Positions 9,682 to 17,719 of a stretch of 64,000 bases of DNA are shown piece after piece. Position 1 is the stretch's first letter, and each line of letters opens with the position of its first letter. Location of the stretch: positions 1 through 64,000 of the forward strand of contig NZ_JBGMEB010000021.1 of assembly GCF_041447285.1 (NCBI RefSeq), written 5' to 3'. The stretch comes from Methanomethylovorans sp041447285. GTDB taxonomy: Archaea; Halobacteriota; Methanosarcinia; Methanosarcinales; Methanosarcinaceae. A model generated the notes under the pieces. It did not search any database and was not told the origin of the DNA. It saw only the letters and a list, made by a program, of their open reading frames with translations. The position numbers and the translations under genes are program-made.

Positions 9682-10044
9682 ATGAAGATATTCGCAGCAT
9701 TGTTGGTTCTAATAGCTTTTTGTACGGGTGCTCAAGCATACTCCGTTCCTCCAATGAACATTACTAACACTACTCAGCAGATAGTTATTGATGAAACTGA
9801 AGCTGCAGAAATTCCAATTGCAGAAAATGAGAATGTTCTGGAACTGGATGCAAGATCCCATCCTGTAGAAACTGAACCAATTATGATAACAACTGCAATC
9901 ACTAATTCTATTATCGGACAGAACAGCGAATCTAATATTAAATCATTAAACTCTGTGAACAACAAAGGCTCGTATGCAGTATTAGGAATTGCCCTGATAC
10001 TGATGACCCTGATTGCAGTAGCAATCCATAACATCAGAAAGTAA
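9682..10044 (+). CDS. Small secreted, membrane-anchored protein
   Basis: 120 aa from the ATG at 9682, chosen because AAGGA lies about 7 nt upstream and because it places a clean signal peptide (MKIFAALLVLIAFCTGAQA) at the N-terminus; an upstream in-frame start would put charged residues before it. The middle is acidic and Asn/Thr-rich. A single C-terminal hydrophobic helix (YAVLGIALILMTLIAVAI) ends in IRK. No family recognised. The topology resembles its large neighbour (outside domain, C-terminal anchor), so it may be part of the same envelope structure; this is inference. Confidence 0.65.
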   Translation: MKIFAALLVLIAFCTGAQAYSVPPMNITNTTQQIVIDETEAAEIPIAENENVLELDARSHPVETEPIMITTAITNSIIGQNSESNIKSLNSVNNKGSYAVLGIALILMTLIAVAIHNIRK

Positions 10045-10057
10045 AGATGATGTAAAA

Positions 10058-10092
10058 CAGGTACCTCAAAAACTAGAGGGGATAGGTGCCTG
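10058..10092 (+). terminator. Probable terminator hairpin
   Basis: CAGGTACCT pairs with AGGTGCCTG (one G-U) across a 17-nt loop just after the small secreted gene, followed by ACTTTTCT. Confidence 0.45.
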
Positions 10093-10223
10093 ACTTTTCT
10101 AATTAGGTCTTTGAGAATTTTATATGCATATTTCTTTTTAGTTTTCAGTTATAGTGCTTGCATCAAATTATTCATTTTTTTGTTGAAAGAACAATAAAGA
10201 AGAGTTCAAGGATAAAAAATAAT

Positions 10224-10415
10224 TCAACATGAAAACTGCAGGTCACATTTCGTATCCTCAAAGTATTCACCTTGAGCTTTGCCCCCAATAATAGTTTTTA
10301 TTTTGTTAGGCTTAAAACAAATAGGGCATCTACGAACGATTTCATGATTTTTCAGGATTACGAAAAACTCGTTCCTACAATGGTAACACTTTACTACTAT
10401 ACTCCTAAGTAGCCC
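10224..10415 (-). pseudogene. Zinc-ribbon mini-ORF without a normal start codon
   Basis: On the minus strand a frame open from 10415 to the TGA at 10226-10224 encodes about 60 residues with a clear CxxC...CxxC pattern (KCYHCRNEF ... RRCPICFKPNK), typical of small zinc ribbons. No ATG, GTG or TTG lies between the upstream in-frame stop (10418-10416) and the first Cys. AGGAG occurs at 10406-10402, directly before AT-rich codons. It may be a decayed gene, use a rare start, or be the tail of a frameshifted gene. It lies in an otherwise empty 690-base gap. Confidence 0.4.
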
Positions 10416-10732
10416 TCAAGTTGGGATGTAATTTTAATTATATAAGTATTTCATTTCGAATTAGTCAAGAAAAGTGAACATGTGCACAAAAGATCCCGCT
10501 TAAACATTGCTAAATATCCAGACATACAAACATTTCACACTATGAAAATAAATTATAGGAAGATATTGTATTATTTATGTTGAGAATGCCATATAAAATG
10601 GTGCCTGTTTAGAGATAGATATATATTATATGAGTAGATAAAATTGTAAATATAATATTAGTTAATTTGGATTATCGCCCCCAGAATAATTCGTGAACAC
10701 ACTAACATTCCACAGAAAGATGAGGGACAAAA

Positions 10733-12784
10733 ATGGATTTCAAAAACATACCTATCAGTCGCAAGATCATTGCGATGGCACTGATTTTAACTATATTACC
10801 TGCAACCATTGTAGGACTTTATGCTTATGAAAAGACATCAAACGCTATCCATACACAACTTAATGAAAGACTGCATGAGCAAGTAAAATTGGAAAAACAG
10901 TATATTGACGCTGTTTTTTCAGTTGGCAAAGAGACCATTCAAGCTGACATTGGGATAGCTACCACTACATTCCAGTTACTTGGTGACCCAACGATATCTG
11001 ATGGCAAATTAATGTTTGGAGATTATACTGTTAATGGCAACTACGATGTCGTTGATAACATAAAACAAGAAACTAGCGGAGAAGTAACTGTTTTTCAAGT
11101 AAAAGATGGTTCAGCAACTCGTGTATCTACAACAATACGCGATGCAAATGGAAACCGTCTTGTGGGAACGAGTCTATCAGATACAGTTTATAATACTGTT
11201 GTAGGCAAAGGTGAAACATACGAAGGAAGATCTGAAGTGCTGGGAGAGACGTATATAGGAATCTACTCACCAATAAAAGATGTATCCGGAAAGATCATAG
11301 GTATAATGTTTGCTGGTCTTCCGGAAGAGCACTACAGACTCATTGTCAAAGAGCAAATGAATGGAATCCAGTTTGGTGAAACAGGATATATGTATGCAAT
11401 GGATTCCACAGGAAAACTCGTAATTCACCCCACTAAAGAAAGGGAAAGCCTTGCTGCCGAAGACTTTGCACAGGAAATGATTGCAAATAAAGAAGGAGAG
11501 ATCATCTATAACTGGCAGGGCAGAGACAAGATGATGAGTTACACTTACTATGAACCTACAGACTGGATTATCGCATCCGGTACATACATAGATGAATTTG
11601 AAGCCCCGGTAGTCGCTATTCGTAACGGTATCATAGGTGTAGTGGCTGTTTTCATCATTCTGGGTTCTGCTTTTGCCCTGCTGATCAACAGATCAATTTC
11701 TGGCGGTATTAATAGCATGGTAAATGACTTCAAGCAGATATCATCTGATGCACTTGAAGGAAAGATCGACACCCGGGCAAGTACTGACGTGGGTGTGGAT
11801 TTTGTCGCTATACCTACCGGCCTGAACGAGATCCTGAAATCCCTCACAGATGTCATCAGTATGGTCAGTGTCAACGCGAATAATATAGCTATAACTGCAG
11901 AAGCGATGTCTGCCTCCATCGAGGAAACGACTGCTGCATCTGAACAGATATCTCAAACTGTAAATGAACTGGCAAAAGGTTCACAGAACCAGTCCTCCAA
12001 AACGGAAGAAGTTGCTCATGCAATGGCAGATATGACCAAGACCGTCCAGGATGTCGCTACTAATTCACAGAAAGCTGCAGACACTGCATCACAATCCAGC
12101 GATATAATTCAGTCAATGAGCAAATCAGCTGGAGAACTAATCGTAAAGATGGGAGCAATCCAAAAAGCTGAGGCTGATGCTGGAGAGGTGATCAGAGATC
12201 TGGACCAGAAATCCAGCCAGATAAGCGAAATAGTAAGCCTGATCACAAACATCGCAGATCAGACTAACTTGCTAGCCCTTAACGCTGCCATAGAAGCTGC
12301 ACGCGCAGGAGAACATGGCAGAGGTTTTGCAGTAGTTGCCGATGAAGTACGAAAGCTTGCAGAGGATTCTGGCCATGCCGCCAAACAAATCTCAGGCCTC
12401 ATTCACGAAATGCAGAAGGGAACAAGCAATGCAGTAAGCTCTATCCATAAAAGCTCTGAAGAAGTTACCAATGGTTCTAATGCTCTGAACGAAGCTATGA
12501 ACAATATGAAGAATGTGGTCGAAGCTGGTAACAGTATTGCTCTGATGGTCCAGGAAATTGCAGCAGCTTCAGAAGAACAATCCGCATCCATAGAAGAAAT
12601 TACATCTTCAGTTGAGGAGGTAGCAGCTATCTCGCAGGAAGCAGCCGCTGGAACTCAGGAAGCTTCTGCTGGTGTGGAACAACAAAATGCAGCCATGCAG
12701 GAACTTTCCAAGAATGCACAGGAATTGGCAGGAATGGCTGCAAGTATGCAAAAAATGGTTGCAAAATATATCCAGAATAAATAA
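10733..12784 (+). CDS. Methyl-accepting chemotaxis protein with Cache sensor
   Basis: 683 aa transmembrane chemoreceptor. An N-terminal membrane helix (about 11-30) leads into an extracellular Cache_3/Cache_2-type ligand domain (about 40-290, with FGETGYMYAMDSTGKLVIHP), then a second helix (about 295-318), a HAMP-like linker and a long coiled-coil signalling domain. The hairpin tip is recognisable as the family core for CheA/CheW contact (ITNIADQTNLLALNAAIEAA, about 504-523). Start ATG has GAGGGA 5-6 nt upstream. There are no other che genes in the window, so the kinase is encoded elsewhere. A terminator hairpin follows. Confidence 0.96.
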   Translation: MDFKNIPISRKIIAMALILTILPATIVGLYAYEKTSNAIHTQLNERLHEQVKLEKQYIDAVFSVGKETIQADIGIATTTFQLLGDPTISDGKLMFGDYTVNGNYDVVDNIKQETSGEVTVFQVKDGSATRVSTTIRDANGNRLVGTSLSDTVYNTVVGKGETYEGRSEVLGETYIGIYSPIKDVSGKIIGIMFAGLPEEHYRLIVKEQMNGIQFGETGYMYAMDSTGKLVIHPTKERESLAAEDFAQEMIANKEGEIIYNWQGRDKMMSYTYYEPTDWIIASGTYIDEFEAPVVAIRNGIIGVVAVFIILGSAFALLINRSISGGINSMVNDFKQISSDALEGKIDTRASTDVGVDFVAIPTGLNEILKSLTDVISMVSVNANNIAITAEAMSASIEETTAASEQISQTVNELAKGSQNQSSKTEEVAHAMADMTKTVQDVATNSQKAADTASQSSDIIQSMSKSAGELIVKMGAIQKAEADAGEVIRDLDQKSSQISEIVSLITNIADQTNLLALNAAIEAARAGEHGRGFAVVADEVRKLAEDSGHAAKQISGLIHEMQKGTSNAVSSIHKSSEEVTNGSNALNEAMNNMKNVVEAGNSIALMVQEIAAASEEQSASIEEITSSVEEVAAISQEAAAGTQEASAGVEQQNAAMQELSKNAQELAGMAASMQKMVAKYIQNK

Positions 12785-12794
12785 GACAAAAATG

Positions 12795-12823
12795 CTCATC
12801 CGGCTTTTAACATTTCGGATGAG
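12795..12823 (+). terminator. Terminator hairpin after the chemoreceptor
   Basis: CTCATCCG / CGGATGAG, 8-bp perfect stem with a 13-nt loop, then a T-rich tract. Confidence 0.6.
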
Positions 12824-12910
12824 ATTCTACTTTTTCTTTTTGGCTTAAGCCTTAATTACTATGAATTCTTATTTTAGTTTGGAGGGATTACTATCGCCAA
12901 ACTGCAGATA

Positions 12911-13117
12911 ATGAAATGTAGAGATCTTGGTTTCAATGATGACTTTATTGTTATTGAACAGGACCGTGAAGCTGCAAAAAAGAAGATGATGGATCATATA
13001 TTGGAAAAGCATAAAGAAGAGTTTGAAATTCTGTCTGAAATGCATCAGGAAGAAATACGTGCAAAAATGGATTTTCTCCTGACCCGTGGTTGTGGTTGCG
13101 GAGTCAAAGAGCTTTGA
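12911..13117 (+). CDS. DUF1059-family small protein
   Basis: 68 aa from the ATG at 12911. The opening MKCRDLGFNDDFIVIEQDRE matches the DUF1059 pattern (M-K-C-x-D-x-G-x-D-x-D-F-x-V), a family of small, probably metal-binding cytosolic proteins of unknown function. The second half is a charged helix rather than the short usual ending, and the C-terminus carries an extra Cys pair in RGCGCGVKEL. A strong GGAGGG (12881-12886) is 24 nt from this ATG but only 6 nt from an in-frame ATC (12893) that would give (M)AKLQIMKCRD, close to archaeal relatives that start MAK. Either start is possible. Confidence 0.7.
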   Translation: MKCRDLGFNDDFIVIEQDREAAKKKMMDHILEKHKEEFEILSEMHQEEIRAKMDFLLTRGCGCGVKEL

Positions 13118-13260
13118 AACCATTCTAGATTAAGCAAGTTGACTTACTTTTTTTAACCTGCATCACTAGCTGATACAATGTCGTGATAAAATATCACTGT
13201 TGTACACCTAGTAGTAGGCTCTTTTTCATTAGATTTATATCTGATGTAGCTTTCTAGGAT

Positions 13261-13618
13261 ATCGGAGAGAGGAAGGGCGGCTTCCGGGCCAATGGCCTGA
13301 GGAAAGTCTCCCCACCATCTGAACACACGAACACTTGTAAAGGGTGTCTGGCGAGAGCCAGGGCTCTGGCACAGAAACGATACCACTCCATGCCAATGCA
13401 ATGATACTGAAAGGTTGAGGTCGTATGGAATGTGGATGGAACGGTGAATCCTCGTGGGTGCAAGTCAGAAGTAGGGATAAACGGAGTTCAGACCGTCCCC
13501 GAAGTTAACGACGCTTAGCTGAATGCCGCAGCTGCAAATGCCACCGGCTGTCTCTTTAGCGCCATGCGCAACGGGATTTTTGCAGTAACAGAAGGGAGCT
13601 TACTCTCCTCACTCCTCT
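13261..13618 (+). ncRNA. rnpB: RNase P RNA (archaeal type)
   Basis: Catalytic RNA that trims 5' leaders from pre-tRNA. Conserved regions appear in order: GAGGAAAGTC near 13299 (CR-I, 5' half of P4), ACAGAAACG near 13371 (P10/11 region), and ACAGAAGGGAGCTTAC near 13578 (CR-V, 3' half of P4). Complementary purine-rich 5' and pyrimidine-rich 3' ends can form P1. The length of about 360 nt fits archaeal type A. The ends are approximate. It explains the long GC-richer stretch without a gene upstream of the minus-strand MprF-like gene. Confidence 0.9.
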
Positions 13619-13671
13619 GAAATTCCTTAATGATGCATGAATTAGCGTACTTAACTTACGATTAACGGGGT

Positions 13672-13712
13672 GTGGGGTTAGAGATAGCCCACGCACTTTA
13701 GTCGTGGGAGCA
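13672..13712. other. Hairpin resembling an IS200/IS605 end, or a terminator
   Basis: CCCACG and CGTGGG form a stem (13688-13709) preceded by GGGGTTAGAGATAG. This layout is typical of the 3' subterminal hairpin of IS200/IS605-type elements, but it also lies just past the stop of the minus-strand MprF-like gene and after rnpB, so a plain terminator is equally possible. No transposase or TnpB coding is present. Confidence 0.3.
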
Positions 13713-13713
13713 G

Positions 13714-16290
13714 TCACTTGAGGAATATTTCTTTAGCTCCGCCTGAGATTAAAAGTGCAACATCCTTCAAAGCAGATACTTGTTTAAAACTACTGGGTAA
13801 GGCTACATATTTTGGCTCCCAGACTGGATTAAATTTATTTTTGTATGCTCTTAAGCCTTTGAAATTATAGAAATATTCACCGTGCTTGTAAATAGCTGCA
13901 CCAATTTTTGTCCATAACGGTGCAAGATTTCGATCTTCCAGGCCAGAAAGGGGTGACATTCCAAGAGAGAAATATTCATATCCATTCTCTTTACCCCATA
14001 ACATGAGCTTCACAAAAAGATATTCCATAGTTCTATCTGCAATTGCAGGGTCGTAACGCATCAAATCAATGGTAAGTTCTTCTTTTTTGGCTCCAAGCCA
14101 TATGTTTGCAAAAGAAACGATTTTGTCTTCTTTCTTGACAACAGCTAACGGAAAATTGCTTAGATAAGTAATATCAAAAAAACCCATTGAGAATTTCTTT
14201 TCATGAGTGTGTTTTATTTCCAACCATGCGTCTGAAATTAATTTCAATTCTTTCTCATGATCCAAAACATATTCATCAGGCATTACTTCGAAATGATATC
14301 CAGCTTTTTCCATACGTTTTATGGAATATCGAAAATCCTTTCCAGCACTTCCTTCAATATTGAATTCAGGAAGTTTGACCTTTGCCTCTTCTCCAATCTT
14401 CATCAATTTCAGACCTATGTCTATGTAATAGGGAATAAATTTTTCACTGACTTCATAGAACACAGCCCATCCTTGGTGCAAGTTTGCAGTTTCATGGAAA
14501 TCCCAAATCAGATCCTTTATGCTCTCATCGTTACCTATGGGATCACCCATACAGATCCAGCTTTTTCCAGATATACCATACATTATGAATGCTTCTTTTC
14601 TTTCATCGAAAATCAGATATTTATCTTTAAGCAATGCAAGGTTTCCATTTGTATCTGTGCTTTTCTGAATGATCTGTAAAGCAAGGTCCATATCATCTTT
14701 ATTCGGCAATCTTATATCTTTGCTTGAACTGCCAAGAAGTTTCAATATACCAACAACTACCAAAATGAATATTGATCCCACAGCTGACCTTAAAAATCTT
14801 GATATATGAGAGTCAATGCCAAATTGCCATAATGTTTCATGAGAGTAATCAGCATGCCTGTGAAAGAAAAAGCCAAGCCAGATAAAACTTAAGACAACGA
14901 AGGATATTGAAATGACATTATCTTTACTGAATAACTGATTCATTAGAGATGATTTTCTGTAGAAATATTTCCTGTTAGGAAGCAGGGCTAGAAATGTTAG
15001 GAATAAAATTAATGCTTCTATGTAATTGAAACTTTTCAGGATGGACAAAACAGCACCTAAAAACAATACTATAAGCGATAGCAGATACGCTCCATCTATT
15101 CTTTTCCACAGGCCTTTTGCAACAATCAAAAGCAAAACCCCTACCATACTACTGAGCAGACTGGATGATTCTATCAAAGAAAGTGGAATTATAGTAGCCA
15201 TTAATCTCATGTTTTCTATTTGGGGTGGCAGAGCTTCAAAAAAAAGAAGAACCATACCAGCAAAAAAGACCAGTACACTAAATATTTGGGGTGTGAATGA
15301 AGATAATTTAGAAATGGCCCTCCTATGAGAGCGTGTGAGCATCTTCTTTCTTACATTTATTTCATTATGTGAAAGTAATACTATTCCTGCAATAAAAGGT
15401 ACAAAATAATACACTAAACGAAACACAACAAGCGTACCAAGAATATCGTCAGAATGAAAATATGGACTGAGCATAAAAAGCATAATGGTTTCAAATACAC
15501 CAAGCCCTCCAGGTACGGTGCTTATTAGTCCGATCATCTGTGCTATCAGGAAAACTGTGAGTACATACAAATAACTAACATGCCCGTATCCGGGAAGTAA
15601 AAAGAAGAATACGCATCCTACAAGAACATAATCCAGTGTTGCTACGACTAGCTGTAAAAATGCTATATTGATCTTTGGAAAGGTTATATCATGCTTTTTG
15701 AACGTAAATGACCTTTGTGTCAGACAGAAGAAAAAGTAGCTGAATAAAATCAGAAGTAAAAGAACTCCTGTCGCTTTTAAGTAAATTGGAGGCATGGATA
15801 TTGATTCCGGCAATTTAAGAGAACCGAAGGTTAGTAATGTTCCTCCAATAAAAGATATACCAACCCAAAAAGTAAGACCGCAGAACGTTACTATCTTTCC
15901 TATTTCAAGAAGTGTCAGACCATAAAGAGAATATAGTCTATATCGTAGGGATCCACTTGTCAGAAAATTAAATCCAATATTATAACTTATAGAGGTACTG
16001 ATAAAAGACGATTTAACTATTTTATCAATTGGTATCCAATGATTCGTATAATGCACTGCTAAAATGTCATAACAGCTTAGTATAATGTAGCTCAGGAATG
16101 TAAAAACAAGTACTAAAAAAATATCCTCTGAAGATATGTGCGAGAATACATTATGAATTTCTGCTAAATGCATATGATGCAATTGTTTGTCTAAAGTCAC
16201 CAATGCAAGCGCAAATATAACAATTGGCAGCAAGTAACTGATTTTCTTAAGACGATTTATGATTTCAGTTTTTGTCTGTAACAAAAGCAT
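13714..16290 (-). CDS. MprF-like aminoacyl-lipid synthase/flippase
   Basis: 858 aa membrane protein. The N-terminal half (about 1-330) has the multi-helix flippase fold of the UPF0104/LPG_synthase_TM family. Several more helices (about 335-510) follow, and then a soluble C-terminal DUF2156 GNAT-like domain (about 535-850; motifs WICMGDPIG, YFSLGMSPLSGL, LRAYKNKFNPVWEPKY). In bacteria this architecture transfers Lys or Ala from tRNA to phosphatidylglycerol and flips the product, reducing surface negative charge. In an archaeon the acceptor would be archaetidylglycerol; that is inference. It is last in a minus-strand run with a geranylgeranyl reductase-type gene, consistent with lipid tailoring. 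ATG at 16290 and a TTG two codons later are both plausible starts. Confidence 0.88.
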   Translation of the reverse strand: MLLLQTKTEIINRLKKISYLLPIVIFALALVTLDKQLHHMHLAEIHNVFSHISSEDIFLVLVFTFLSYIILSCYDILAVHYTNHWIPIDKIVKSSFISTSISYNIGFNFLTSGSLRYRLYSLYGLTLLEIGKIVTFCGLTFWVGISFIGGTLLTFGSLKLPESISMPPIYLKATGVLLLLILFSYFFFCLTQRSFTFKKHDITFPKINIAFLQLVVATLDYVLVGCVFFFLLPGYGHVSYLYVLTVFLIAQMIGLISTVPGGLGVFETIMLFMLSPYFHSDDILGTLVVFRLVYYFVPFIAGIVLLSHNEINVRKKMLTRSHRRAISKLSSFTPQIFSVLVFFAGMVLLFFEALPPQIENMRLMATIIPLSLIESSSLLSSMVGVLLLIVAKGLWKRIDGAYLLSLIVLFLGAVLSILKSFNYIEALILFLTFLALLPNRKYFYRKSSLMNQLFSKDNVISISFVVLSFIWLGFFFHRHADYSHETLWQFGIDSHISRFLRSAVGSIFILVVVGILKLLGSSSKDIRLPNKDDMDLALQIIQKSTDTNGNLALLKDKYLIFDERKEAFIMYGISGKSWICMGDPIGNDESIKDLIWDFHETANLHQGWAVFYEVSEKFIPYYIDIGLKLMKIGEEAKVKLPEFNIEGSAGKDFRYSIKRMEKAGYHFEVMPDEYVLDHEKELKLISDAWLEIKHTHEKKFSMGFFDITYLSNFPLAVVKKEDKIVSFANIWLGAKKEELTIDLMRYDPAIADRTMEYLFVKLMLWGKENGYEYFSLGMSPLSGLEDRNLAPLWTKIGAAIYKHGEYFYNFKGLRAYKNKFNPVWEPKYVALPSSFKQVSALKDVALLISGGAKEIFLK

Positions 16291-16385
16291 TCACCCGGCG
16301 CACTTTCGCAGTTTATCCCGTAGCTGTAATAGAGTATAGTTAATCTAAGTTATTAGAATGGTTTGGACGTCCATTTAAGGGGATA

Positions 16386-17582
16386 TTAGGAATTTTTTAA
16401 AAACCCCTTAACCATACCAGTAGGTATTTTAAGAAGCGTTATCGGCATTCTGAAAATGCATTTTGTTACATATTCTCTGTAATTGTAAACTCCTTTTCCT
16501 GTAAGTACATACATTACAAAAAGTTCAGGGTCATGAATAAACAGATAGAATATTTTCTCTATATAGTCGTGAAATGCGTTTCCGAATTTGTAGGCCATGC
16601 GCAAATCGTTGTTAAACAATTCATTACATTTCTTCTCATAAGAAGAAAGTGAATTATTATTGTGGATAGCTTCAGCAGCTGTCTCACCTGCCAGAACACC
16701 GCTTGCAACTGCATAGTAGATGCCTTCACCTAAAAAGGGATCCACAAAACCCGCAGCATCACCAACAAGAAGTACCCTTTGATCATACGTCTTGCGATCA
16801 ATACCGCCTACCGGTACTCTGTGGATATACTTTTTCCTGATATGTGCAGCAAGATCAATCCCCCTTTCCCGGGAAAGGAAGGATATGAAATCATCAAAAG
16901 CCTTTGCGGGTTTAATGGTGATGGGTTTCCATAATCCGATACCAATGGACATAATATTGCCTTTAGGAAACACCCAGGCATAGCCCCTGCTTTTTAGAAA
17001 GTAAGCCTCTATAAGTTCTTTATCAAGAACACATTTCTTAGCATCTTCTGGGCTTAATTCTACTTCAGTTTCAATACATATTCCATAGCCCTTTGGCTCC
17101 CATTTTAGTCTTAGGCCTGTTTCTCTTGCAACAACACTGTTAACACCATCAGCTCCGATAATAATCTTTGCAGTGTACTCTGCTTTTGTTGTTACAACAT
17201 TTACATATTCCTTATTTACGTCTACTGAGATCACTTTTTCTTCGGTATTAATGACAGCTCCTTTTTGCTGCGCCTGTTTTAAAAGAAAATGATCAAAAGA
17301 ACTGCGAAAAACAAGTATTGATGCCTGATCTTTAAGTTTGTGTGACAAATGACGCATTCCCGGAGAGTATATTGAAGCTCCATAGCATGGATACTGAGGC
17401 TGAACTTCGTCAATTGGACCTATAATCTGCAATGCTTTCGAGGAAACAGCACCTCCACAGGCTTTATAGCGTGGTACTTGTTCTTTTTCCAAAAGGAGGA
17501 CTTTAAGTCCTTTTTCTGCACATGTGCGTGCAGCCATTGCACCACCGGGTCCACCCCCGACAACTATGACATCATAATCCAT
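16386..17582 (-). CDS. Geranylgeranyl reductase family flavoprotein
   Basis: 398 aa FAD-dependent enzyme of the family that saturates geranylgeranyl chains of archaeal ether lipids (or related isoprenoids). The N-terminal dinucleotide fold VIVVGGGPGGAMAA, the family motif RYKACGGAVS with its active-site Cys, and the second FAD motif GDAAGFVDPFLGEGI are present. The ATG at 17582 is preferred because GGTGA precedes it by 5 nt; a GTG at 17591 would add three residues. Position between an exporter and an MprF-like gene suggests a membrane-lipid role. Whether it is the main digeranylgeranylglycerophospholipid reductase or a paralogue with another isoprenoid substrate cannot be told. Confidence 0.88.
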   Translation of the reverse strand: MDYDVIVVGGGPGGAMAARTCAEKGLKVLLLEKEQVPRYKACGGAVSSKALQIIGPIDEVQPQYPCYGASIYSPGMRHLSHKLKDQASILVFRSSFDHFLLKQAQQKGAVINTEEKVISVDVNKEYVNVVTTKAEYTAKIIIGADGVNSVVARETGLRLKWEPKGYGICIETEVELSPEDAKKCVLDKELIEAYFLKSRGYAWVFPKGNIMSIGIGLWKPITIKPAKAFDDFISFLSRERGIDLAAHIRKKYIHRVPVGGIDRKTYDQRVLLVGDAAGFVDPFLGEGIYYAVASGVLAGETAAEAIHNNNSLSSYEKKCNELFNNDLRMAYKFGNAFHDYIEKIFYLFIHDPELFVMYVLTGKGVYNYREYVTKCIFRMPITLLKIPTGMVKGFLKNS

Positions 17583-17719
17583 AATCTTCACCCATTCATA
17601 ACCTTATTTCCAGTATCAACTTAAACCAGAGAAGGAATTCATGCTAAATATATGTATTTTTCTGCAAGTTATCAGTAGATACGGAATTGCACTAGTTCTG
17701 AGATTTCATTCATACCTGC

